Positions 1 through 12,212 are shown, counted from the first letter of the stretch. The stretch is DNA of 64,000 nt from Iris pallida (GCA_029216955.1 JANAVB010015600.1:31665554-31729553), one strand, 5' to 3'. The notes: a model not told the origin generated them from the letters alone. Numbers and translations: made by a program.

Positions 1-507
1 GTGTTCGTAGTCATTGTCTTGTTCTTATTCTTTCTTGTTTATTTCTTGCGCATGATAAAACTGCTAGATAGGCATGTATATTATGTATCTTGCTGTCCTC
101 TGAGGACCTGATGATCTCCTCAGGTTTAGCGATTGCATGGAGTTAGCTAGTGGTTCTGGATGGCGGAGGATTTTGCGACTCTTGTGGGAATCAGGTATCA
201 TGATTACGTTTGTTATCCTTTCGTGCTTTCTTACCTTATCATGTTTCCTGATTCAGTTTTAGACTCTTGTTACTTTCTTTAGAGTCTTATCGGACATATA
301 TGCTAGTGGACTGCAGACCACGACCCATAGTGTTCATTCATGTTTCATATTCTTATTGTGGATTGAGATATAGATTTTTTTGCCATAATTTGGCAGTATA
401 CCATAGCCTTGACAGCATTTACGTATTCGAGTCGGGCTGGAGTCCGTTCGATACGTAGCTGGGCTTGGACACGTTTCGTATCCAAAAAACGGGTGCGGGT
501 CGTGACA
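1..507 (+). mobile_element. Element A: 3' part of a Ty3/gypsy-type LTR
   Basis: The sequence ends at 507 in GGGTGCGGGTCGTGACA, the mirror of the TGTCACGACCCGCACCC that opens the LTRs of element D, so this is the last half kilobase of a plus-sense LTR. The body is related but not identical to the U5 side of the B LTR: both carry a segment reading roughly GTCCTCTGAG-GACCTG-TGATCTC-CAGGT (about 95-125 here, about 6696-6727 in B). At 508 the sequence switches abruptly to the tail of a B LTR, so A was inserted into B. The rest of A lies outside the window. No coding region is seen; the 63-codon frame at 267-458 has no recognisable motif. Confidence 0.75.
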
Positions 508-631
508 GATTTAGTACCTTAATTACTGCATTTTTTAGCTTATGTATATATACGAGGGTCCATATACTTCGTATGTATACAGCTGGCATGATTACGTTCT
601 AGTCCTACGTATTTGGGACTGGGACGTTACA
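508..631 (+). mobile_element. Element B: tail of 5' LTR
   Basis: These 124 bases match 6948-7072 closely, from GATTTAGTACCTT through the ATATACGAGGGTCCATATAC segment to GGGACTGGGACGTTACA. They are therefore the 3' end of the upstream LTR of B. The remaining 3.3 kb of this LTR lies beyond element A, outside the window. Confidence 0.85.
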
Positions 632-639
632 TGTTTTTG

Positions 640-657
640 TGGTGACCCATGCAGGTC
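640..657 (+). other. Primer-binding site of B (tRNA-Ile type)
   Basis: TGGTGACCCATGCAGGTC begins 9 nt inside the LTR end. It is complementary, with one mismatch, to the 3' end of plant tRNA-Ile(AAU) as I recall it (GACCTGCATGGGCCACCA). The same site, perfect or nearly so, is found in C, D, E and G. Confidence 0.7.
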
Positions 658-3576
658 AAGTTTGCCGTTTCGATTATATAACTGTACCGAACGGGCCTAC
701 AATATAGGATTAGAGTTTAGAATCTCATCCACCTACTTGACTTCCTTTCTTAACTTCAAATTTCGAACTCTCGTTCGGCCTCCTTGATTTGCATCTTGCT
801 TGACTCCTTCTACCGTAAATTCTTAGTTTCGTGTTTAGTAAGATGACTACACTAGTATATGCCATAGGTTAAACACATGGCTAGATGGATTGCATTGACA
901 ATTAATATGCATAGAAATTTTATTTGAGTTATAAAGGCAGTTATTTTTCTAGAAATATGATCTTAAAGATTAGTTAATTCTAAGTTGGGTAGTAGCATAT
1001 TACCGCTTCCAAAAGATAGTTGGAATTTTATTTTGATATTACAATGTGATATACACAAGAGGATAGCTAGATCGAGAAAACAAATTGATTTGATTTGCGT
1101 TTTGACTTTTGAAGGTCTTTGAGCATTTATGATTTATCGAGTTATAGCTATACATCTTTTTGGAATGATACAAATTGATTTGGAAAAGGATCATAAAATT
1201 TTTAAATGTGGAAGTATGAATTACGATTGACCAAAATTTGAGGATGATTGATAAATTTTGGTAAAATATTTTTTGAATTAAATTACGTCATATGATCTAT
1301 GAATTATAAAGTTATTTAGATTTCGATTTTAAAAGCCTTGATTATGGATATTTAAATTTTGGTGAAAAAAAAAAGTTTGAAGAATAGTTGTAGCTTATTG
1401 GAAGCTAGATATACACATTTGAAGGATATAAATTAAATTCGGGAGTTATTTAAATCTTCCATTTTGTAGTATGAATTTCGGCTGATAAACTTATTTAAAT
1501 GTTGAGTTTAAGATTTTAGAAAAAAAAATTATTGATTTGCGATATACAAGGGTTATTTTGAGATTGATTAGAGATTTAAATTTGGGTTAAACATTTACAG
1601 CCTAAGATGATTAGGAAATCTGGTGGAATATCTTGGAAAGTTTATTGAGAAACTTACGAGGAACTTGAAATTTTAGATTAGATCATATTGGTAGAGGGCC
1701 AAGAAGCAAGTAAGGTCACCCTAGTGAGGTAGAAGTACTCCACATTAGATTGCCATACCACCTATGATTATGATATTGCATATACACAAGTATAGTTAGT
1801 CATCGACTAAACTGATGAACATATCTTTGACTCACTCGACCTTCCCTCCAAGCTAGATCTTTATTCGTGACCATCTAATTGTTTGGAACTTAGAAATGAT
1901 TAGAACCGTCCCCTTGACCATACCCTCATCTATGAGACTATTTTCTCTCTAGAAACTGTGTCTCTAACTTATCTTAACTTGATCGACGAGATTTCCTAAT
2001 TATCTTTATTCCGTGCTTTAACCTTTTATTTTTGTGCATTAATTAGTACCTTATGAAACCCACTTTCTATTTTGATCATTTGGCGTTCCCTATCGTGACT
2101 TTGATAATTGGAGCACTACTAGACTTTTCCTTCCAACCAATTTCACACACAAGACCTAGACGAGCTCACCTTCATATAGGTATATCATGTCCCACTAAAA
2201 CACGTCCCCTTGTACTCTATTTTTATGATGCGACTTTCGGGTCATAAAGACTAGACTATAACCCTTACCATGGTACCGATATACTTTTGACTGCATATAT
2301 GGACTCAATCTCGACTCAAATCTTCGGCCCGATTGCGGTCTACTAGATTCGTTAAATGCTTAACCTTGTGTTTTATCTTGACTGCTTAACCCTTGTCATT
2401 TTATTTTCTTGTATTATCTTGATTTACTTAAACCCATAACACCTTTTACTCTTCATGCAATATTAGCAACACTTACTTTTCTCCCTTCCAATTAAATTGC
2501 TTACTCATATTTCACTATGATTTCTCCATTGTTTATGCAACCTTGATCCTTGTATGATCCCCTTAGACGGAAGGAAGTTTGATCATGACAACCCTCGGTT
2601 AGTAGAGGTTAGATTAGAAAACTCATCGAGGAGAATAGTGGTAAAATTAATTAATGTGATTGAATATGCATAAGTGGAATTTTGTGGCGAAATTGAGAAA
2701 GGTGCTATCATTTTTCGAAGGAGACAAATCGGTTCTTCAAGGTAAACCCATTATTGAGAAATTTTTATTGGGTGATAAGTAGGATGTTGATGTAGTAGAT
2801 CTCGAAGCTACCCAATGTTAAAAAGTGAAATTCTTGATATCCTAAGGAAATTTTTTTAATGATGATTAAGAATATGAAGTTTCATGACTAAGATAGAGTT
2901 TGATTGCTCTGACTAATTGAGTTATTAAATTTAAATTTCGAGGAGATTATAAAGACAAAATTTAGCCAGGGAAGAAGAGAGATCATATATATGTATGTTG
3001 GAAGATGAAGATTAGAGATTTATTGAACTGAAGGTTCACGGAATTATTGTATTTTTATTATGAAATATTAGATTAAAAATATATATTTGGAATCAAAGTG
3101 TTGAAAGTTGATGTTTAAGAGAGCAATTCTCAAAGGGAGTAAAGAAGAAAATGATATGCGTTCAATGAAATTTCAAATTTGGTGAAATATAAAATTTGAG
3201 AAGATTTGTGAAGAGCTAGTGATAAAAGCATTATTGGTAAGTTGTTAAATTATCAAAATTGACGATCTTGAACGTAAGTTATATATTGGGTTATTGATCA
3301 AAGTTTGAGACAATGAAGGTTATCATCTAATTGCGAGATTGAACGGTTATAAAATAAATGTTATCCTGGGTCCAATTTAGATACTGAATGGGATGTCAGG
3401 CATGTGATCACTTTCTATTCTAAACCCGTGATTTTATTCTCCAGTCCTCTAAATTGTAATTATTCCAAATTGCCTTTTCATTGGATTCTTTTTGACTCCT
3501 TGCTTGAAATATAATCATGTTTTTGCATTTAGAAACTCTTGTACCTTTCCAGTCCTACCTATTCAAGTTATTCCTA

Positions 3577-3612
3577 AATTTCGAGGACGAAATTCTTATA
3601 AGTTGGGTAGGA
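3577..3612 (+). other. B pre-LTR stem-loop and polypurine tract
   Basis: AATTTCGAGGACGAAATT (3577-3594) is an inverted repeat with a 7-bp stem and AGGA loop. It is followed by AAGTTGGGTAGGA, which abuts the TGTAAACCCC start of the 3' LTR and is the expected plus-strand primer (polypurine tract). The same box precedes the 3' LTRs of C, D, E, F and G. Confidence 0.65.
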
Positions 3613-4271
3613 TGTAAACCCCTAAATTTCTTCTACGATTTTTTTAAAAATATTATTGTAATTATTTTATACTTCGTATCTACACGTCGCATATGAATTC
3701 ACATTGTTGTAGCGTGCGAGATTTGCGTTTCGTAATTGCTCGTCGAATGCGAATATGTGCGAGTTACATATTTTTGTAAAACATTTTATTAGAGATTTTA
3801 TATAGAAGAATTTAATTTTCAAAATAATATGTGGTAAATATTTTTAATTCTAAAAAGAGTTATTTTGTTCGTCATTTAAAAATAAATGGTGATTTGAAAA
3901 ATTGTGCTTTATATGAAAATTATTCCAAATATTTTGCAAAATTTGAAAGCTATTTATAAATTTTGTTATCTATAAAAGCTATTTTATAATTTAACATTTA
4001 AGTATTTATCGTGAATTTTGAAATTAATTATTTCTATATTTATTTAATTATGAAAACGATACTTGAGATTTTGTTGATTTTAATATTTGATTAAATATGC
4101 TATTTTAAATTCGAAAAGATTTCATTAGAATTTGAATTAAATGAGTGGAGGTTTTATGTTTGATTTGGATTTGAACGATTTAAAGTTTAAAGCAAATTTA
4201 AATATAATATGATATTATCTAGGGGAATTTAAATTCTCCCAATCCCTATCCAACTGGGAATTCCCACCTCC

Positions 4272-4280
4272 TATAAAAGG
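4272..4280 (+). promoter_or_regulatory. TATA box of the B LTR
   Basis: TATAAAAGG sits 660 bp into the LTR, flanked by GC-rich bases, with a CATCAACAGATG context about 35-45 nt downstream that could hold the start site. This would define the U3/R boundary near 4305. Confidence 0.6.
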
Positions 4281-5295
4281 AGAGATACTCCTCCAGAAAC
4301 TTCTACCATCAACAGATGTGCATCGTGTCTGTGTCCACCGTTCTTATTCCATATTATACAAGTACATCAAATCCTGTGTCGGACACACCCCGAAACAAAT
4401 CAAATCCTAACTCTACCTCTAAACTAATCCCTCATTCTAACAGCAGTTTCTCGCTGCCGCGACTCCCCGATCGTCTCTCCGCCACCCCTCCATTGCGGCA
4501 ACCTCCGCCACTGCCATCATCACCTCTGACTTCACCCCCACCATCACCGTCACCACCACTACCGAAGCCCTCGCCAAACCCATCGGCGCCAACGACTTCG
4601 CCAATGCCACAACCATCACCAACATCGTCATCATCTCCACCACTCCCCGGCCATCTCCTCTACACTACCACCACACACATCCACAACCACCGTTGCCCAC
4701 ACCCAAATCCGCCACCGACTGTCCCGCCGAAAAAACCGTAAGTCACCATCGTGGTCACCCCAGACCCGTCGCCACTGCGTCCTCACCTTCTCCTCCGAAC
4801 CATCACCACCGCCACCACCAGAAATAGGAGAAGGGGGGAAAAACTCTCACCTCGGCCCGCGAGATTCGGCTTTTCCGCACCACCGCCGAGGAGTCGTCGG
4901 CGTACGTGCCGACACCGCTGGGGATCTCCGGCGCTGCACCAGACAGCGTGGACCCCTGCCGTGCTGGAGCTCCGCCGCGTCCTCCGAGTTCTCCGCCTCC
5001 CCCGGCCGCACAGTCGTCGCCCCCTCTCTCCTTCCTCCAGCACCTCCGACTTCCGCGGCCGTCGCCCCACTCCGACGAGGAACTAATCCGCCGACGCCAC
5101 ATCTCGGCGTCTTCCGACCGCCAGCGGTCCACCGCCTTCATAAAACCCCGATCGCCGCTCCCGCCGCCAGGAGAACGCCGCCCAAACCCGGCGCGCGACT
5201 ACCCCCCTTCCGCGCTCGCCACCGCGTCTCCGTTCCAGTCCAGCCCCCCATGGCCTTCCGCCCACGGCGCTTCGCCGTCGACGAGCCGGCCGAAC

Positions 5296-5306
5296 CCCGG
5301 TAAGCT
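5296..5306 (+). promoter_or_regulatory. Splice-donor-like site at the end of the B leader
   Basis: CCCCGGTAAGC has a consensus GTAAG directly at the change from an 850-bp C-rich leader to T-rich sequence, as expected at a 5' exon/intron edge. Similarly placed donors occur in the minus-strand leader at 30107 and, more weakly, in D at 42204 and 47559. I could not identify the acceptor. Confidence 0.4.
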
Positions 5307-5400
5307 CTTCTTCCCCTCGACTTTCCTTTCCCCAAAAAGCTACTTACTCTCTCTCTCTCCCTCTATTTCTCTGGTTTCTTAAAAGAGCAGGACTCTTAAT

Positions 5401-5411
5401 ACTATTATAAA

Positions 5412-5443
<32 letters not shown>

Positions 5444-5464
5444 GTAATATTAATACTGTTATTA

Positions 5465-5509
<45 letters not shown>

Positions 5510-5565
5510 TTATTATTGGCATTATTATTATTATTCTTATTATTCTTATTATTGTAAATTTTTAT
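5401..5565. repeat. ATT/TTA microsatellite
   Basis: Trinucleotide repeats (ATT)n are nearly perfect at 5467-5508 and interrupted elsewhere. On the minus strand they create a meaningless 99-codon Asn-rich frame. Confidence 0.9.
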
Positions 5566-7827
5566 TATTGTTATGATATGGGTATTGGTACTTATTAATA
5601 ATAATAGTGTTTTTAATGTATGTATGATTGTGGAAATCGTCAAAAAATAATATTATATTATTTTCAGCTAATTTCAAGGGATAGTTCGAAATTATAAAAG
5701 ATTTCTAGTATTTTAAATAATTATCTAAATTATTTTTACTATTAAAATACAGACTAGAAATCCTATTTTAGCCTAAATCGATTATATTTCAAATAGTTGC
5801 CAAAATTATCTTTACTAATATGGTTTCAAGTTTATACGTATTTTCCAAAAATAATATATGTAATTCTTTGCATAAATTTCCTTACTTATCTTATCTTGTT
5901 CATAACTGATCATCGTTCCTATTTCCTTGTAAATTTTGGACCCTTGCACATCGGCTATAGGCAAACATGACTTGTCGGATCATCGCACCATACTCGGCGA
6001 CACACCAGGCAAGATACCTTGCCATTATACTATTTATTTTTAGTTACATTTTATACATGTCACTGTTCATTTATTTCTAGTTCTTGATTACTGCCTGCTC
6101 AGTGATATTAGCTGTACCTTGTTATTTATCCTTTGATTGCATATGGACCTAGAGTTAAGGGACTACCACTAGTTTAGTGCATTACATAAACTTTGACACT
6201 GATGTGCCACGAGATGTGTGAGTTGTGAGTAGCATATAGCCCACGGACTTGCGTGTTGGCTGATCACTGATGCGTACAGGACGTGCGTTAGGTCTAACTG
6301 TCAATAGTTGTATGTTAGAAGACTTGATGGTTAGTAGTGTTATATGGTCGTAGATGCGACAGTATAGGTACATTGGATGGGGAGAACATTTCCTTGTCGT
6401 ATGGGCTTCGATTGCACTTTCCTTGTAACACGGAAGCTCCGCTGGAGATACGGGTATGTTGAGCCTCTCAGGTTGGCCACTATCGTTTTTGAACGTCATG
6501 CGCTTAGGTCACTGGTGCCCAAGAGGGGACTATACCAGAATCCATTTACAGCCAAGGCTCATGCGACGAAAGGTTTGTTCTCAACTGCATGTTCACTTTA
6601 GTATGGTTAGATTACCTTATTGTGTCTTGTCACTTTCTATGATTGTGGCATATTTTATTCAGTATTTATATAGCATGTTTATTGTATCTTGTTACGTCCC
6701 TCTGAGAACCTGGTTATCTCGCCAGGTGTATGTGTTCTTGTATTTCGCAGGTGTTCTAGCCGTGGCCATGATCGTCACTATTTCTTCGAGGATGATTGCA
6801 CTTTGATCGTTTTCGCTTCGCTCGCCAAACTCTTTCTTTTATTATGTATTTCCTTTCATAATTGGTAGTGGATTTGTCTCCGCCCAACGATTGTATACAT
6901 GACAAATTCAAAGTTGCTTTTATATCATTATTTATCTTTATGGATGAGATTTAGTACCTTGATTACTGTATTTTTCAGCTTATATATATATACGAGGGTC
7001 CATATACTTCGTATGTATACAGCTGGCATGATTACGTTCTAGTCCTAAATATTTTGGGACTGGGGCGTTACATCAACAGTCCAATCAGGACGGAAACGAG
7101 CACAATACATCTCACGCAGTTCATATCTTGACAGAAAATATAAAGCATGTGATAGGCTAAGATACATGAAACGCTATAAGAAATAAGCATGAAAGAAAGA
7201 GAGAAAACTGATAAACAAGTCTATCTATATATAATAATAGAGAACTGTAAGTGACTATGTGATTTAGAGTACAAGATAGACATGTGAATGGCTTGATTTG
7301 CACATGATTACACTAAAGAGTTTGTACATGATTACACTACTTTGGAATTGTTCACATGACTATTTCTACTCCCCCATGCCCTAATCAATACACAAGGATC
7401 TAGACAGGTTATGTTATTGTACATGATAATTTATACATGAAGCTCATGAGATCATGAGAGTACATGAGAGCACATGAGTATACATGAACAATAAGAGTCC
7501 ACAGAATACATGATGTTCGTGAAAAGCACATGACACAATGTATTCGATGCACCCGAGGAGGATAACATCTCATGTAAAGATCCATATAGTACTAATCCTT
7601 GTTAATGTCGTATCAGCATCAAGTAAATTAAGCTTACAAGAATATAATTCCTAACAAGTATGAAACGGTCAGAGAATGTACTCGCCTGATATCATGTCTG
7701 TCTGTAGAGAATATGAGTCTGGGCTGGAGTATCTGAGTCCTATTTTAGAGCAACACAGGTCACAACATGTCTAACATGAGATAAGAATAGTCTACAATGC
7801 ATTCTAAATGATTCTAGGTCCTTCTAG

Positions 7828-8012
7828 GTCAAAGTCAACCCTTGGTCAACTTTGGTCAAACCTGGTCAACTCTAGTCAAACCTGGTCAACCATATGTCAA
7901 CTAGTCTATCTACCAAAATATAGGTCAACACAACTTATCTAGTCATTCTAAACTCATTTGAGTTGATTTGCATCAAGTTTGACTTAAAGTTGACTTTTGT
8001 CAACTTGGTCGA
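7828..8012. promoter_or_regulatory. TTGAC (W-box-like) cluster in the C 3' LTR
   Basis: GGTCAAC and TTGACTT motifs recur every 10-25 bp on both strands. TTGAC followed by a pyrimidine is the core bound by plant WRKY factors. The counterpart in the other LTR is 27179-27372. Confidence 0.5.
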
Positions 8013-8142
8013 CTTGATAATCAACTAGGCCAATTTAGGTTCATGGGGTCCATCCTAGTCTGACTCATTAAGCCTAAGTCTATATCTATTAACAATCACA
8101 ACATATACATTAAGTATTTAGGTATCACATTCACTAATTATA

Positions 8143-8196
<54 letters not shown>

Positions 8197-8286
8197 TATA
8201 TATATTTATATATATATATAGATATATAATATTATAAATATAATATATTAATATATATATATATCTATATATATATATATATATAC
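8143..8286. repeat. TA microsatellite in the C 3' LTR
   Basis: A (TA)n run (8143-8188) grades into imperfect AT repeats. The corresponding run in the 5' LTR is 27495-27568 and has a different length. Confidence 0.9.
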
Positions 8287-8894
8287 ATGGGTAACTATAG
8301 ACATATAGGCTCTAATATATATGTATATATGAGAGCTATACCTGAGTATATGTGTACTGTGGGGTGTGTGGTGAGTGAAGGGAAAGAAATGGTAATAGGG
8401 AAAAGGAATAATCTGAGAACTACAAGAATCCTGAAACCAAAACAAACCCAAACCTTGGTATCAAACCAAGGTTCATAATTTCAAGGAAACTGAGAAAGAG
8501 TTCAGTTCAACCTGGGTTTGACATCAGTTATGTACACTGAGTATCTGCTCAGTTCAAACCCGAGATTACTAAAACCGGAGAACATATAATACAATGCAAG
8601 AAACTGAAAATGAAAGCAAGAAGAAAGCTGAAAATGAAAACAAGGAAAACTTGAGAATATAGTTCAACTAACCCTGGGATTCTAAATCTCAACCCTGAGA
8701 TTGTTCCACACAATATGAAACATCAACTAAACTAAAGAAATCTTAGGAAGTTAATGATCTTAAACCCAAAATCAAGTTTTGCAATATATAAAATCTGAAC
8801 TTCAAGTTCAGTCGGGTTTTGAACACTCAACCCATTCGAAACTCAGATTTTGATTCCTCATTCGCTGTGAAACCCAGCTATGTAATATCCATCT

Positions 8895-8901
<7 letters not shown>

Positions 8902-8947
<46 letters not shown>
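8902..8947. repeat. Second TA microsatellite in the C 3' LTR
   Basis: An uninterrupted (TA)n run, matching the longer 28204-28283 run of the partner LTR. Confidence 0.9.
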
Positions 8948-8950
<3 letters not shown>

Positions 8951-10451
8951 CATCATCAATTAACCATAATTTAACAGTTTAAAATAAAAACTTTGAAAAT
9001 ACATTTCAAATTCAGTTTATTGAGTATCAGTACACAAGATCGAAACCAACATCAAATGAAAAACCAATTCAGGCATGGAGAAGTATCACACACATGTGTA
9101 TGTGTCAGGGGATTCATCTCGTGTCCACAAAACTAGACACGAAGTGTCAACTGGCACAGGACACACACACAGTACACCCGTGGACAGACAACCTCGTGCG
9201 CGCGTGTCAGTGGCTCGTGGGCACGACACAAAGCTCGAAGCAAGTCGAGCTCGTGCACAGTCCTAGAGGGGTTCTAGGGCTAGTGACGTGTCACCCAGAG
9301 ACACGACCACGATGTGTCCTCGAGTCGCACGAGACGCGTATCGGAAAGCGACTGAACCACGCGCGCACAACAGGCCCTGATCCGTGCGTCTCGAATTACG
9401 TGTCCGACATAAAATAAGATGACATGGCACTTGGGGCTGACATGTCAGTCATGTCACCAAGCCACACTCCAAGTTTTGCGTGTCCAAGTAACACGGACAC
9501 TGCGCACTGCCACCCGAATAGTAGGACACGTGCGCACGTGTCTCGGGCAGTGGTTCGTGTCCGATTCTAGACATGAACGCGATGCAATTTGTGCTCAATC
9601 CAATACAGATTCAAAAGTCATATTTAGATCTACAAATCCAATCAATTAGATTTCAAAATTATGAACAAAATTTCCTTTGTGGCATTTCATCAAGCACATG
9701 CATATTTGCACTGATACATGTCCGATACGGACACCAAATCAATACAAAATCCTATGAAACTTATCCTACAGCTAGGAGACACCAAGATGGATGCATCTAC
9801 AGGAATAATTCATGAAATTATGGAGGTTTGGAGAATTTACCTATTGGGATGAATTCCTATAGAAAAGCTTCGATTGTGTAGATTCCTCCTTACGGCTCTA
9901 AATCCCCAATGCACTCGAAATCTGAATTTCCTCAACCACAATGATTCATAAATAATAATCAGGACCTAATGCAAAATACTAGGGTTTAATAGGAGGATAA
10001 ATGAGAAAGTTAAAGGGAAGAAACTTACTTAGGTTTTCCAGGAAGAGAAAGAATGCAAAGGAGAAATGAATTCTCAACATAAGAGATATTAAATACTTCC
10101 CCCCTTTGACCTAGTTAGCCAGCCACACTTAGATAGGCTAGGGGTTGGGCTTGCCCTCTTTCCTATGGCTAAAATGAAACATTAAATAAAAAGGAAATTG
10201 CTAACTAGCCCTAATAAATATGCCAATAGCTTCTAACCTTAGAATATGATTACTAACCCTAACAAATCATGCTGCTAGGCCACTAAGTCATGGTGAGTCA
10301 CTAGGCTAGGTTGCACCAAGGCCATACTATCACAGGCCAAAATCACAACACCAATAATATAATATATAAAAAATAATCAAAAGAATTTCACAATTACCAA
10401 AATACCTTTAAATAGAAAAAATGGGTGTGATAAATCTACCCTCCTTAAAAG

Positions 10452-10469
10452 AATTTCGTCCTCGAAATT
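10452..10469 (-). other. C pre-LTR stem-loop
   Basis: On the minus strand this reads AATTTCGAGGACGAAATT, identical to the box in B. It is followed by a purine-rich AAGGAGGGTAGATT tract that abuts the LTR at 10432. Confidence 0.65.
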
Positions 10470-10511
10470 AAAGACAAAACTGAATAGATGAGAAGGATAG
10501 AAAAGTCATAC

Positions 10512-12212
10512 CTCACGGCGGAAAAAGATAAGGGTATTTCTCGCACATCTCGTCCTCCCTCTCCCAGGTAGACTCACCTGGAGAGTGGTGCCTCCAAGCT
10601 ACGCGAACCAAGGGTATCGTCTGGTTCCTCAGCACCTTCTCCCGTCGATCCAGAATCTCCACAGGCTGTTCTTGATAACTAAGAGTAGGGCCCACCTCGA
10701 TCTCAGAATGGTCCTGTACATGGCTGGGATCTACCACACACCGTCTCAACTACGATACGTAAAATACATTGTGGACTTTCTCAAATGAAGGAGGCAAGTC
10801 CAGTCTGTATGACACGTCACCAACTCTTTCGCTGATGACGAAAGGTTCGATGAAATGCGAACTAAGCTTTCCACCTCTGCCAAAGCGAATAGTACCACGC
10901 GTCAGAGATATCCTTAGGAACACCAGATCTCCAACCTAGCACAAATATAGTCTCAAGCTTAACTATAACAATCACATGATCAAACAAAACAAAATCATAA
11001 AACAAGCTAAATCCTACTCCTAAGTCTAAGCTATACCTCAAAATGCAAAGGACTTCGGTGGCTATCGGCCCAATACCGCTGTCTGTCCTGCGCCACGCGA
11101 AGTCGATCTCTCATGAGCTTCACCTTCTCGGATGCGTCAACAACCATCTCAGGTCCCAATAAAGCTCGCTCTCCAACGTCATCCCAAGACAAGGGTGTAC
11201 GACATCTACGCCCGTACAGTGCCTCAAATGGTGACATCCCAATGCTGGCCTGGAAACTGTTGTTGTATGCAAACTTCACTAAATACAAATAATCCTCCCA
11301 GTAGCCTCCAAAGTCCAAAACACAAGTCCGCAACATGTCCTCGAGTGTCTGAATAGTCCTCTCTGACTGTCCGTCTGTCTGAGGGTGGTATGCAGTACTG
11401 AACTTGAGCTGAGTACCCAAACTAGTTTGTAGACTCCGCCAGAAATGGGAAGTAAAATGACTATCCCGATCCGAAACAATGCTCACCAAAACTCTGTGTA
11501 TCCTGACAATCTGTCGTATATACATCTCTGCTAGCCTCTCAGTCGACGTACCCACCTTAAATGGCAAAAAGTAGGCTGATTTGGTGAACCTGTCTACGAT
11601 GACCCAAATTGCATCTTTTCCTCCTGGTGTACGCGGCAATCCAGAAACAAAGTCCATTGTGATGTGCTTCCAATTCTACTCTGGAATGGGCAATGGCTGT
11701 AACAGTCCTCCTGGCCTCTGCCTCTCTGCCTTAACCTGCTGACAGACTAAACATCTGGCTACGAAACGAGCTACCTCCTGCTTCATCCCGTACTACTATA
11801 CACGCTCCTTCAGATCCCTATACATCTTGTTGGCACCTAGATGCATAGTAAACTGAGAGCGATGGGCCTCCTGCATAACCTGCTCTCGAAGCTCTCCGTT
11901 AGGCAAGCACAGTCTGGAACCGTGCCTCAATGCACCGTCCTCTGCAAGAATAAACTCACCATCCACCAATCATGCTCGAACCTGCTCTCGGATACACCGC
12001 AGAGTAACATCCTCGAACTGAGTCGACTTGATTCTCTCCATCAAGTCCGATTGAATCTGAAGGCCCCGCATCTGAATCTGAACTCCTGACACAATCACCT
12101 CGATCCCCAGGCTCTCGAAATCCGCTAACAAGTGACGATCCATCGTCAAACACATAGCTACCAGATACCTACTCAAGGCATCGGCAACCACGTTGGCCTT
12201 CCCTGGGTGATA
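10512..12212 (-). pseudogene. Element C integrase (broken), with a possible intron
   Basis: Integrase inserts reverse-transcribed DNA into the host genome. The RNase H tail ([15 protein letters not shown]) leads into an H2C2 zinc region (ARCLVCQQVKAERQRP near 11740). The catalytic core is the clear part: MDFVSGLP, AIWVIVDRFTK, SDRDSHF and [20 protein letters not shown] between 11657 and 11340, with the three acidic residues of the DDE triad present. The C-terminal part resumes at 10935 with VGDLVFLRIS and ends in the ILDRREKVLRNQTIPLVRV segment, a degenerate chromodomain-like tail of Tekay-type elements, stopping near 10513. Interruptions are in-frame stops (for example two adjacent near 11793, one near 11675, one near 10752) and 101 bp at 10936-11036. 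It is not functional as it stands. Confidence 0.85.
10936..11036 (-). other. GT-AG intron-like insert in C integrase
   Basis: On the minus strand HFE (CATTTTGAG) is followed by GTATAGCTTAG, then a T-rich stretch, and ends TTTGTGCTAG before GTTGGAGATCTG (VGDL). Removing the 101 nt from GT to AG restores the reading seen in E and G, where FAIGDHVFLRIS and FSVGDHVFLQIS are continuous. The boundaries fall exactly between codons. It could be a real spliceosomal intron or a chance insertion with GT/AG edges. Confidence 0.55.

Larger units (their letters stand above)
632..3612 (+). other. Element B internal region, non-coding
   Basis: About 3 kb of AT-rich sequence lies between the primer site and the 3' LTR, with no gag, protease, RT or integrase signature in any frame. 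The longest frames are under 70 codons and resemble nothing. A stretch around 2180-2240 (ATATCATGTCCCACTAAAAC and following) weakly resembles the early part of the D LTR (about 49140-49200, minus strand). The region ends with the conserved stem-loop and polypurine tract. B is best read as a non-autonomous element of LARD type, or as a heavily decayed one. The clean PBS and PPT favour the former. Confidence 0.6.
3613..7072 (+). repeat. Element B 3' LTR (3.46 kb)
   Basis: The LTR starts TGTAAACCCCTAAATTTC right after the polypurine tract and ends GGGACTGGGGCGTTACA at 7072, where sequence of the C LTR begins. The start and the reverse of the end form a short inverted repeat (TGTAAACCCC against TGTAACGCCCC). 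The LTR contains a TATA box at 4272, a C-rich leader (about 4440-5300), a GTAAG splice-donor-like site at 5300, an ATT microsatellite, and an AT-rich remainder. Pro/Arg-rich open frames on both strands at 4316-5382 are by-products of the C-rich leader. Confidence 0.85.
7073..10432 (-). repeat. Element C 3' LTR (left end missing)
   Basis: This aligns with 26426-29778 throughout: TCAACAGTCCAATCAGG at the left edge, the TTGAC cluster near 7830-8010, two TA microsatellites, a CACG/GTGTC-rich stretch at 9085-9560, and an end reading GGGTGTGATA where the partner has GGATGTGACA. It is non-coding; the small frames here are also duplicated in the partner LTR. Confidence 0.85.

Noticed and set aside
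4316..5382. Pro-, Arg- and Ser-rich open frames on both strands of the B LTR.
   Set aside because: Overlapping frames on both strands in a C-rich leader are expected by composition; no start context or domain supports any of them.
5344..5643. An Asn-repeat protein on the minus strand.
   Set aside because: It is a translation of the ATT microsatellite.
7073..10432. Host gene upstream region with AT-rich regulatory DNA.
   Set aside because: It aligns along its whole length with 26426-29778, the other LTR of element C.
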